From Cytophagales bacterium (lineage in GTDB: Bacteria; Bacteroidota; Bacteroidia; Cytophagales; Amoebophilaceae): a DNA stretch of 5,171 nucleotides. Shown here in pieces: positions 1 to 5,171 of the stretch (the first letter of the stretch is position 1; every line of letters starts with the position of its first letter). The stretch covers positions 1 through 5,171 of the forward strand of contig JAKSDE010000488.1 of the NCBI GenBank assembly GCA_022360235.1, read 5' to 3'. A program made the translations under genes and the position numbers. The notes under the pieces are model-generated. The model made no database searches, was not told where the DNA came from, and saw only the letters and a program-made list of their open reading frames with translations.

Positions 1-518
1 ACGCTATCTATAAAGCTTATCATATGCCTGAAAGGCTATCTAGCGACTACTATGCAGTTGATTTGCTTAACGATACGCTAGGAGGAAGTAAATCTTCCAG
101 GTTTTATGAACAACTTGTGAAGAAAAAACCGTATTTTAATACGATTAGTACGCATGTTACTGCTTCCTTTGATCCAGGCTTGTTAGTGATGAGGGGTAGG
201 CTTAATGACAACATTACTTTTGAAGAAGCAGAGGCAGCGATTCAAGAAATTATTGATGAGCTACAAACAAAAGAAGTAAAAGAGCCAGTGCTTGAAAAGG
301 TCAAAAATCAAACAGAAGCGCATTTGGTTTTTTCAGAAGTAGATTTGCTGCATCGCGCCCAGGAATTAGCGATGGCTGCGCTGTTGGGAGATCCAAACTT
401 AGTCAATCATGAAGTTGAAAAAATCAGCGCAGTGACAACAAAGGATATCAAAAATATGGCTCAGAAAGTTTTGAGACCGACTAATGCTTCTACGATTTAT
501 TATAAGCGTAAAAAGTAA
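1..518 (+). CDS. M16-family (insulinase/PqqL-like) metallopeptidase, C-terminal part only; 5' end outside window
   Basis: The reading frame is open from base 3 to the TAA at 516-518 and has no start of its own: the codons before the first ATG (position 24) read AIYKAYH and belong to the protein, so that ATG is internal. What is visible is about 171 residues of the C-terminal half of an M16 zinc peptidase. It shows the typical AYHMPE stretch, the LNDTLGGSKSSRFYEQL segment, a PGLLVMRG strand, a long helix around EPVLEKVKNQTEAHL, the LAMAALLGDP helix and the closing strand TNASTIYYKRKK. Family members are usually about 400 residues or longer, so roughly the N-terminal 240 residues, including any HXXEH zinc site, lie upstream. 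It therefore cannot be told whether this is an active peptidase or the inactive partner subunit that M16 proteins often pair with. Bacteroidota members are commonly exported to the periplasm; the signal region is not visible here. Confidence 0.87.
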   Translation, partial: AIYKAYHMPERLSSDYYAVDLLNDTLGGSKSSRFYEQLVKKKPYFNTISTHVTASFDPGLLVMRGRLNDNITFEEAEAAIQEIIDELQTKEVKEPVLEKVKNQTEAHLVFSEVDLLHRAQELAMAALLGDPNLVNHEVEKISAVTTKDIKNMAQKVLRPTNASTIYYKRKK

Positions 519-522
519 GCGG

Positions 523-530
523 TATTTTTG
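523..530 (+). promoter_or_regulatory. Candidate Bacteroidota -7 element for mnmD
   Basis: TATTTTTG matches the Bacteroidota -7 consensus TAnnTTTG and lies in the 50-bp gap between the M16 gene and mnmD. It would give a leader of roughly 30 nt. The expected -33 TTG is not present about 20 bp upstream; only a T-rich stretch (TTTAT, 496-500) is there. The match is short and the region is AT-rich, so co-transcription with the M16 gene is equally possible. Confidence 0.3.
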
Positions 531-568
531 TTTTCAGTTTTTATAGTCAGAAACATTTCAAAAAGCTG

Positions 569-1270
569 ATGAAGGACCTTAAGCTTATCACCACGAAAGA
601 CAGTTCACATAGCTTGTTTGTGCCTGCCTTAAATGAAACCTATCATTCTACCTATGGTGCTATCCAAGAGTCAATGCATGTTTTTATTCATCATGGCTTG
701 TATTATTGGTTAGCCAATCGATCCTCGTCCAGCGTTAAGCTTCTTGAAGTAGGCCTAGGCACTGCCTTAAACGCATTACTCACTTATCTAACCTCACTAA
801 AAGAACAGGTGGTCATAGAATACACAGGTCTTGAGCCTTATCCTATTACCTGGGAATATGCCCAGCAATTAAACTATGTAACACGTATTGTTGAAAGGGA
901 GAAGCAGTTTACGCAGGAGCATCTTTTAAAAACTTTTAAAAAGTTGCATCAGTATACAGGAGCATCGCTTTGTAAGCTATCAACGTATTTCTTTTTCCAA
1001 AGAATAGAATTACTCCTTGAAGATTTTTTTGCACCAACCAGCAGCTTTGATATCATTTATTTCGATACTTTTGCGCCCAATAAGCAGGTTGCCCTATGGC
1101 AGTTTGATTTACTGCAAAAGGTATACCAGATGATGAAAAGCAAAGGGATATGGGTCACCTATTGCGCGAAAGGACAACTGAAGCGAGACTTAAGACAACT
1201 AGGTATGCATGTAGAAACACTCTCTGGTCCTCCTGGAAAAAAGGAGATGGTGAGGGCAATAAAAAAATAG
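569..1270 (+). CDS. mnmD: tRNA 5-aminomethyl(-2-thio)uridine-34 methyltransferase, stand-alone MnmD type
   Basis: The 233-residue product matches the MnmC N-terminal methyltransferase family (DUF752). Visible motifs are the substrate-side segment NETYHSTYGAIQESMHVFI (22-40), the S-adenosylmethionine motif I EVGLGTALN (60-68), GLEPYP (87-92), the family signature DIIYFDTFAPNKQVALW (161-177), and the C-terminal VTYCAKG (196-202) with GPPGKKEMVRA (220-230). By family knowledge it uses SAM to methylate nm5(s2)U34 to mnm5(s2)U34 in the wobble position of certain tRNAs, downstream of MnmE/MnmG. The FAD oxidase half found in enterobacterial MnmC is absent, as in other Bacteroidota, and the length fits a stand-alone enzyme. 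The ATG at 569 is the first in frame, follows an A-rich leader without a Shine-Dalgarno site, and leaves the N-terminal motifs at the normal distance. The gene runs tail to tail into rpsJ. Confidence 0.88.
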   Translation: MKDLKLITTKDSSHSLFVPALNETYHSTYGAIQESMHVFIHHGLYYWLANRSSSSVKLLEVGLGTALNALLTYLTSLKEQVVIEYTGLEPYPITWEYAQQLNYVTRIVEREKQFTQEHLLKTFKKLHQYTGASLCKLSTYFFFQRIELLLEDFFAPTSSFDIIYFDTFAPNKQVALWQFDLLQKVYQMMKSKGIWVTYCAKGQLKRDLRQLGMHVETLSGPPGKKEMVRAIKK

Positions 1271-1315
1271 CCAATGGTACAGTGCTTTTCCCGTTTGTTT
1301 GAAAGGAGGAAGTGC

Positions 1316-1621
1316 TTAAACTTTAATCTCTACCTCTACTCCACTTGGTAATTCCAATTTCATCAATGCATCTACAGCCTTTGAGCTGCCTGAGTGGATG
1401 TCTATAAGTCTTTTGTAAGTACAGGATTGAAACTGCTCTCTGGACTCCTTATTGACGTGGGGTGATCTTAATACAGTATAAACTTCTTTTTTAGTAGGTA
1501 ATGGAATAGGTCCGCTTACTACAACTCCTATAGCCTTCACTGCCCTTACAATTCTTTCGGAAGATTTATCGATCAAGTTATGATCGTAAGACTTTAGCTT
1601 TATACGAATTTTCTGATGCAT
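1316..1621 (-). CDS. rpsJ: 30S ribosomal protein S10 (NusE)
   Basis: The 101-residue product is a full-length S10. It opens with [12 protein letters not shown], carries the conserved loop [31 protein letters not shown] (about 34-64) and ends with [18 protein letters not shown] (about 84-101), the form typical of Bacteroidota. S10 sits in the head of the small subunit and, as NusE, also joins NusB in transcription antitermination. The start codon lies 8 bp after the fusA stop, so it is the last gene of this str operon; no Shine-Dalgarno site is visible in the 8-bp gap. In most Bacteroidota, and bacteria generally, S10 is followed by rplC and the S10 cluster. Here it is followed by 45 bp and the 3' end of the opposing mnmD, so the operon stops. 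No convincing T-tailed terminator hairpin was found after it. Confidence 0.97.
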   Translation of the reverse strand: MHQKIRIKLKSYDHNLIDKSSERIVRAVKAIGVVVSGPIPLPTKKEVYTVLRSPHVNKESREQFQSCTYKRLIDIHSGSSKAVDALMKLELPSGVEVEIKV

Positions 1622-1629
1622 AGGTACTT

Positions 1630-3753
1630 TTAGTTTTCTGTCTTTCCTTTTTCGATAATATTATCGGCTATGTTTTTAGGTACTTGCTCGTAATGAGAGA
1701 ACATCAACGTAGCTGTTGCACGTCCTGAGGTAATGGTACGTAAGTCTGTTACATAGCCAAAAAGTTCGGCTAGGGGCACATCTGCTTTAATAATTTGTGT
1801 ACTTCCTTTTGCATCTATTCCTTTCATGATTCCTCTTCGTCTATTTAAGTCGCCTGTAACAGCACCGGTAAATTCATCAGGTGTCATCACTTCTACAGCC
1901 ATAATGGGTTCCATCAGTACGGGATTCGCCTTTTTAGCTGCTTCTTTGAAGCCCAGTCTTGCTGCTAACTCAAAAGACAAAGTGTCTGAATCTACTTCAT
2001 GAAAGGAACCGTGAGATAGTCTTACTTTCATCGATTCTATAGGATAACCTGCCAGCGGCCCATTACTCATAGCAGACGTAAAGCCTTTTTCTATGGCAGG
2101 GATAAACTCTTTGGGGATAACACCTCCTACGATTTTATTCACAAATTCTAGGCCTGGCTTATCATCTTCCCTTGGAGCGAGTTCAAAAACAATATCGGCA
2201 AACTTACCTCTCCCTCCTGTTTGTTTTTTATACACTTCCTTGTGCTCTAGGCTAGCAGTAATTGCTTCTTTATACGCTACCTGCGGTGCTCCTTGGTTGA
2301 CTTCAATTTTAAACTCCCGCTTCAGTCGATCGATAACAATCTCTAAGTGTAGCTCTCCCATTCCTTTGAACACAGTTTGGCCTGTCTCTTCGTCTGTTTC
2401 TACCTTCAATGTTGGGTCTTCTTCTAGGAGTTTAGCTACAGCCATCGACAGTTTATCTACATCTGCTTGTTTTTTAGGTTCGATAGCATAACCAATCACT
2501 GGCTCAGGGAAGGTCATTGTCTCAAGAACAATCTTATTTTTTTCTTCCGTGAGGGTATCTCCTGTCTTAATGTCTCTAAATCCTACTCCTGCACAGATGT
2601 CTCCTGCCTCTACTATCGTAATAGGATTTTGTTTATTGGAATGCATTTGCATAAGACGTGCAATACGTTCTTTTTTACCGGATCTTGTATTGTATACATA
2701 AGAACCTGCTTCTAACTTACCCGAATAGACACGCATAAAAGCTAGCCTTCCTACAAAGGGGTCGGTGGCTATCTTGAAGGCTAGTGCGGCAAATGGCTCT
2801 GTACTTTCAGCCTTTCTATAGGCTTCTTCCTCCGTATTGGGATTAATTCCTTTAACAGGAGGGAGATCTAAGGGGGAAGGTAAATAGCTACAAACAGCAT
2901 CGAGTAATGCTTGTACACCTTTGTTCTTGAAGGATGATCCACAAAGTACAGGATAGAATGATAAGTCAATCACTGCTTTACGGATCGCTGCTACCATTTC
3001 TTCTTTTGTAATGGTATTGGGTGCTTCAAAGAATTTCTCTAGTAATACATCATCATATTCTGCTACACTTTCCACCAGTTTTTGCCTCCACGTTTCTACC
3101 GTAGCTTTTAAGTCTTCAGGAATAGCAACGATCTGATAAGTCATTCCTAGATCCTCTTCGTTCCAAATGATCGCTTGATTAGTAATCAGATTAACTACAC
3201 CTTTAAAGCTACCTTCACTACCAATAGGTATTTGCAGAGGAACAGGATTAGCTCCTAGCTTTTCTTTAATTTCTTTTACTACATTAAAGAAATCAGCGCC
3301 TGCTCTATCCATTTTATTGACAAAGCAAATCCTCGGCACTTTGTATTTATCCGCTTGTCTCCAGACTGTCTCTGACTGTGGTTCTACCCCTGAAACTGCA
3401 CAAAATAGCGCTACTGCACCATCTAGTACTCTCAGTGATCGTTCTACTTCTACGGTAAAGTCGACATGACCAGGGGTATCAATGATATTAACCTTGTATT
3501 CTTGAGTAGTGTCGATAGGCTTTCCTTGAGAGGTAGGATATTTCCAGAAGGTAGTTGTTGCAGCAGAAGTAATAGTAATCCCTCTTTCTTGCTCCTGTTC
3601 CATCCAGTCCATTACAGCAGCGCCTTCATGCACTTCACCTATCTTGTGGGTTAAACCTGTGTAATATAAGACACGTTCTGTAGTAGTGGTCTTCCCGGCA
3701 TCAATATGTGCCATGATGCCTATATTTCTTAGATATCTTAGGTCCTTCGCCAT
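1630..3753 (-). CDS. fusA: Translation elongation factor G (EF-G)
   Basis: The 707-residue product is a complete EF-G, the GTPase that drives translocation of tRNA and mRNA on the ribosome and, with RRF, recycles ribosomes. The G domain shows G1 AHIDAGKTT (15-23), G2 with RGITITSAA (57-65), G3 DTPGHVDF (92-99), G4 NKMDRAG (146-152) and G5 GSS (272-274). Domain II follows, then domain III with [10 protein letters not shown]. Domain IV carries [16 protein letters not shown] and the tip loop [11 protein letters not shown], and domain V begins around [12 protein letters not shown] and ends with the conserved FSHYEQVP. Length matches other Bacteroidota EF-Gs, and every GTPase motif is intact, so this is the canonical factor rather than a divergent EF-G2 or tetracycline-resistance paralogue. 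It starts 2 bp after the rpsG stop, so its ribosome entry region lies inside rpsG, which implies translational coupling. Confidence 0.98.
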   Translation of the reverse strand: MAKDLRYLRNIGIMAHIDAGKTTTTERVLYYTGLTHKIGEVHEGAAVMDWMEQEQERGITITSAATTTFWKYPTSQGKPIDTTQEYKVNIIDTPGHVDFTVEVERSLRVLDGAVALFCAVSGVEPQSETVWRQADKYKVPRICFVNKMDRAGADFFNVVKEIKEKLGANPVPLQIPIGSEGSFKGVVNLITNQAIIWNEEDLGMTYQIVAIPEDLKATVETWRQKLVESVAEYDDVLLEKFFEAPNTITKEEMVAAIRKAVIDLSFYPVLCGSSFKNKGVQALLDAVCSYLPSPLDLPPVKGINPNTEEEAYRKAESTEPFAALAFKIATDPFVGRLAFMRVYSGKLEAGSYVYNTRSGKKERIARLMQMHSNKQNPITIVEAGDICAGVGFRDIKTGDTLTEEKNKIVLETMTFPEPVIGYAIEPKKQADVDKLSMAVAKLLEEDPTLKVETDEETGQTVFKGMGELHLEIVIDRLKREFKIEVNQGAPQVAYKEAITASLEHKEVYKKQTGGRGKFADIVFELAPREDDKPGLEFVNKIVGGVIPKEFIPAIEKGFTSAMSNGPLAGYPIESMKVRLSHGSFHEVDSDTLSFELAARLGFKEAAKKANPVLMEPIMAVEVMTPDEFTGAVTGDLNRRRGIMKGIDAKGSTQIIKADVPLAELFGYVTDLRTITSGRATATLMFSHYEQVPKNIADNIIEKGKTEN

Positions 3754-3755
3754 TT

Positions 3756-4223
3756 TTAAGACTTAAAGTAAGCGTATGCTTTGTTAGATTCTGCTACTTT
3801 ATGCATATCATACTTTTTCTTCACAGCATTACCTTCGCCCTTAGAAGCAGCAATAATTTCGTTAGCTAATCTTTCTTTCATTGTTTTTTCGCCTCTTAAC
3901 CTTGCATAGTTAATGAGCCATTTCATTCCTAGAGAAATTTTACGCGCTGGCCTTACTTCTATAGGTACTTGGTAAGTAGCGCCTCCTACCCTTCTTCTTT
4001 TCACTTCAACAGAAGGGCTGATGTTGTTCAAAGCCTTTTTCCACACTTCTAAACCTTCTTCTGTTGTTTTTTCTGCTACCAAGTCAATAGAATCATAAAA
4101 AATGGAATAGGCCAAGTTCTTTTTGCCTTCTTTCATTATATAATTCACAAATCTTGCCACCGTCGTATTCCTATATTTTGGATCTGAGGCAATAACTCTC
4201 TTTTTAGGTTTTCCTTTTCTCAT
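3756..4223 (-). CDS. rpsG: 30S ribosomal protein S7
   Basis: The 155-residue product is a full S7, the primary 16S rRNA-binding protein that organises the 30S head near the E site. It begins MRKGKPKKR, has the conserved [14 protein letters not shown] helix (about 22-35), [34 protein letters not shown] (about 57-90), the [15 protein letters not shown] segment (94-108) and the C-terminal AAVKKK-like helix here written as [18 protein letters not shown]. Length and ending are those of Bacteroidota S7. The start is the first in-frame ATG and is preceded by an A-rich stretch (AATAAAACAGACTAAG) without a Shine-Dalgarno site, as is common in this phylum. The gene is separated from rpsL by 318 bp, much more than usual. 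In Escherichia coli S7 represses its operon by binding the rpsL-rpsG intercistronic mRNA; whether that holds here is unknown, but the gap is rich in inverted repeats. Confidence 0.97.
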   Translation of the reverse strand: MRKGKPKKRVIASDPKYRNTTVARFVNYIMKEGKKNLAYSIFYDSIDLVAEKTTEEGLEVWKKALNNISPSVEVKRRRVGGATYQVPIEVRPARKISLGMKWLINYARLRGEKTMKERLANEIIAASKGEGNAVKKKYDMHKVAESNKAYAYFKS

Positions 4224-4254
4224 CTTAGTCTGTTTTATTATGACATACCCACTA

Positions 4255-4413
4255 AATTGCTAGGCAATTAGGAAGCCTCTTGCGACCTAGCAAGTTCATC
4301 AGCTTACCCTTTTGTTACAGCACTTACGCTGATAGGCATCGCTGTAAAAGAACTAGTGCTTTTTGCCTAAACGCATCTGCTCAGGCTTCTTGCTTTATAC
4401 CCTCGCCATAAGC
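4255..4413 (-). promoter_or_regulatory. Cluster of alternative hairpins upstream of rpsG, possible regulatory RNA leader
   Basis: Inverted repeats read directly from the sequence: 4257-4264 with 4286-4293 (8 bp, 21-nt loop); 4255-4260 with 4264-4269 (6 bp, 3-nt loop); 4279-4283 with 4290-4294 (5 bp); 4298-4303 with 4328-4333 (6 bp); 4315-4321 with 4341-4347 (7 bp, 19-nt loop); 4319-4324 with 4355-4360 (6 bp); 4365-4370 with 4381-4386 (6 bp including one G-U in the RNA); 4392-4398 with 4408-4413 (6 bp with one bulged A). The first pairing excludes the second and third, and the 4315-4321 pairing excludes the one using 4319-4324. Mutually exclusive stems 30-140 nt before a start codon resemble a translational or attenuation switch. 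No ligand or protein partner can be named from sequence; S7 itself is the natural candidate by analogy with the enterobacterial str operon. Confidence 0.4.
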
Positions 4414-4433
4414 CCAAGTTCTTGAAATACCTT

Positions 4434-4441
4434 CAAAAATA
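4434..4441 (-). promoter_or_regulatory. Possible internal -7 element for rpsG-fusA-rpsJ
   Basis: On the operon strand this reads TATTTTTG, a match to TAnnTTTG. No TTG is found at the expected distance upstream (around 4462), so it is only a half promoter. If real it would start a transcript with a leader of roughly 200 nt containing all the hairpins before rpsG. Confidence 0.22.
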
Positions 4442-4541
4442 AGGAAAATAAATTCTATACGCTATCCATCGCCATCCTAGCATCTAATATGTTGTGGAGG
4501 GAGAATTTCACGTAGTTCGTAACTTATTTAAACTTGAAACA

Positions 4542-4916
4542 TTATTTTTTAGGCCTTTTAGCACCATATTTTGATCTTCCTTGCAGTCTTCCTTGGACAC
4601 CTGCTGTGTCAAGTGCTCCTCGCACAATGTGATAACGTACTCCTGGTAGGTCCTTCACTTTACCTCCTTGAACCAACACAATAGAGTGTTCTTGTAAGTT
4701 GTGTCCTTCACCGCCAATGTAGGCATTGACTTCTTTGCCGTTCGTTAGTCTTACTCTAGCTACTTTCCTCATCGCAGAGTTAGGCTTTTTAGGTGTTTTA
4801 GTATACACTCTTGTGCAAACACCTCTACGTTGTGGACACCTCTCTAAAGCAGGTGACTTTGGCTTAGAAGTTGACTTTTTTCTTCCTTTTCTAACCAGTT
4901 GCTGTATTGTTGGCAT
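4542..4916 (-). CDS. rpsL: 30S ribosomal protein S12
   Basis: The 124-residue product is a complete S12, the decoding-centre protein of the 30S subunit that helps monitor codon-anticodon pairing. The signature [19 protein letters not shown] (39-57), [11 protein letters not shown] (68-78) and [17 protein letters not shown] (87-103) are intact, ending [10 protein letters not shown]. Lys43 and Lys88, the positions whose changes classically give streptomycin resistance, are the ordinary lysines, so no such mutation is present. Asp89, the residue that RimO methylthiolates in many bacteria, is conserved. The ATG gives the standard [12 protein letters not shown] start and follows an A-rich leader (CAAAAATAAAAGCTAA) with no Shine-Dalgarno site. 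It is the first gene of the operon, with its predicted promoter about 65 bp upstream. Confidence 0.98.
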   Translation of the reverse strand: MPTIQQLVRKGRKKSTSKPKSPALERCPQRRGVCTRVYTKTPKKPNSAMRKVARVRLTNGKEVNAYIGGEGHNLQEHSIVLVQGGKVKDLPGVRYHIVRGALDTAGVQGRLQGRSKYGAKRPKK

Positions 4917-4933
4917 TTAGCTTTTATTTTTGT

Positions 4934-4950
4934 GTTGTCAAATTGTCAAC
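4934..4950 (-). repeat. Paired TTGTCAA repeat / near-palindrome in the rpsL 5' leader
   Basis: The heptamer TTGTCAA occurs twice on the + strand, at 4935-4941 and 4943-4949, one base apart. The whole 17-bp stretch is also close to a perfect palindrome centred on 4942 (one T/T mismatch pair, 4938/4946). It lies between the predicted transcription start and the rpsL ATG, about 18 bp before the start codon on the operon strand. It could be an operator or a small leader hairpin; no regulator can be named. Confidence 0.35.
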
Positions 4951-4978
4951 TTTATCTAGTTATCCATTCGTAGGAGGG

Positions 4979-5009
4979 CAAAGATAGGGAAATAGTTTTG
5001 TTTAATCAA
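4979..5009 (-). promoter_or_regulatory. Bacteroidota-type promoter of the str operon (rpsL-rpsG-fusA-rpsJ)
   Basis: On the operon strand TTG (5009-5007) is followed by exactly 20 bases and then TATCTTTG (4986-4979), matching the published Bacteroidota primary-sigma consensus TTTG/TTG, 19-21 bp, TAnnTTTG. Transcription would start near 4972-4975, giving a leader of about 55-60 nt before rpsL. It is the only position in the rpsL upstream region where both elements fit. The heptamer repeat array begins 6 bp further upstream, at 5016. Confidence 0.72.
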
Positions 5010-5015
5010 GTTTTT

Positions 5016-5171
5016 AGTTCTGGGTTCTTAGTTCTGGGTTCCGAGTTCTGGGTTCCGGGTTCTGGGTTCTTAGTTCCGGGTTCTGAGTTCTGGGTTCCGG
5101 GTTCTGAGTTCTGGGTTCCGGGTTCTGAGTTCTGAGTTCCGGGTTCTGGATTCTGGGTTCTGAGTTCTGGG
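5016..5171. repeat. Heptamer tandem repeat array, 22 units plus 2 bases, continuing past the window edge
   Basis: Read on the + strand, the stretch divides without any insertion or deletion into 7-bp units of consensus RGTTCYK from 5016 to 5169. Unit types are AGTTCTG, GGTTCTG, GGTTCCG, AGTTCCG, GGTTCTT (twice) and GATTCTG (once). Nearly all differences are transitions at unit positions 1 and 6. The + strand is G/T-rich with A only at unit position 1 (once at position 2), so no open frame or gene is suggested. Similar short intergenic heptamer arrays occur in other Bacteroidota genomes from general knowledge; their role is not established. The array sits directly upstream of the rpsL promoter. 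Confidence 0.93.

Larger units (their letters stand above)
4224..4541 (-). other. 318-bp gene-free rpsL-rpsG intercistronic region
   Basis: No open frame of useful length exists on either strand: on the operon strand the longest ATG-started frame has 15 codons (it begins at 4303-4298, MNLLGRKRL...), and all others stop sooner. No tRNA or other known RNA was recognised, and no T-tailed terminator follows rpsL, so read-through from rpsL into rpsG is likely. The rpsG-proximal half (about 4255-4413) is packed with inverted repeats, while the rpsL-proximal half (about 4420-4541) is AT-rich and plain apart from a small hairpin (AGTT/AACT around the loop ACG, 4514-4524). The region could be an RNA leader for rpsG, a decayed insertion, or both. 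Confidence 0.75.

Noticed and set aside
24..26. ATG as the start of the first gene
   Set aside because: The frame is open upstream to the window edge and the preceding residues (KAYH) fit the conserved M16 segment, so the methionine is internal.
1301..1314. GAAAGGAGGA followed by GTG on the + strand, resembling a ribosome binding site and start
   Set aside because: The frame from that GTG stops after three further codons (CTT AAA CTT TAA), and genes here do not use Shine-Dalgarno sites.
2093..2491. Open frame of 132 codons on the + strand inside fusA
   Set aside because: It lies wholly antisense to a well-conserved EF-G, has a low-complexity serine/leucine-rich translation and no recognisable domain.
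2467..2715. Open frame of 82 codons on the + strand inside fusA
   Set aside because: Antisense to EF-G domains II-III, with no family resemblance.
3466..3654. Open frame of 62 codons on the + strand inside fusA
   Set aside because: Antisense to the EF-G GTPase domain; a by-product of codon use in the conserved gene.
4224..4541. tRNA or group II intron in the rpsL-rpsG gap
   Set aside because: No T-loop or acceptor pairing of a tRNA was found, and no GUGYG start or domain V hairpin of a group II intron could be seen.
4726..4920. Open frame of 64 codons on the + strand over rpsL, hydrophobic and membrane-like
   Set aside because: Its hydrophobicity is the expected antisense reading of lysine/arginine-rich S12; no independent start signal.
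5016..5171. CRISPR array
   Set aside because: The units are contiguous 7-mers without spacers, so this is a simple tandem repeat.

Overview
The window looks like Bacteroidota chromosomal DNA. All five complete genes lack a Shine-Dalgarno motif and have A-rich leaders. The promoter in front of rpsL fits the Bacteroidota -33/-7 type (TTG, 20 bp, TATCTTTG). The ribosomal proteins and EF-G read as Bacteroidota family members, for example the S10 C-terminus ending SGVEVEIKV. Composition is moderately AT-rich. A reduced or host-associated member of the Cytophagales/Amoebophilaceae type is possible, but that is a guess and the genus cannot be fixed from this window.

Left part (1-1270, + strand): the 3' end of an M16-family (insulinase/PqqL-like) peptidase gene entering from outside the window, then after 50 bp a complete mnmD-type gene for a tRNA wobble-uridine methyltransferase.

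Middle and right part (1316-4916, - strand, read right to left): a str-type operon, rpsL (S12), rpsG (S7), fusA (EF-G), rpsJ (S10). It is driven by a strong predicted promoter at 4979-5009. rpsG, fusA and rpsJ are tightly packed (2 and 8 bp apart), but rpsL and rpsG are separated by 318 bp without a gene. That gap contains a dense set of inverted repeats, several mutually exclusive. The operon ends after rpsJ and meets mnmD tail to tail with 45 bp between them, so the usual continuation into rplC and the S10 cluster is absent.

Right edge (5016-5171): an uninterrupted array of 22 heptamers (consensus RGTTCYK), partly organised as 21-bp triplets. It starts 6 bp beyond the rpsL -33 element and runs off the window.

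Functionally almost everything here serves translation: two decoding-centre/head proteins of the 30S subunit, the translocase, S10/NusE and a tRNA anticodon modification enzyme. I found no defence, mobile or secondary-metabolism system. The two real puzzles are the structured rpsL-rpsG gap and the heptamer array pressed against the str promoter.
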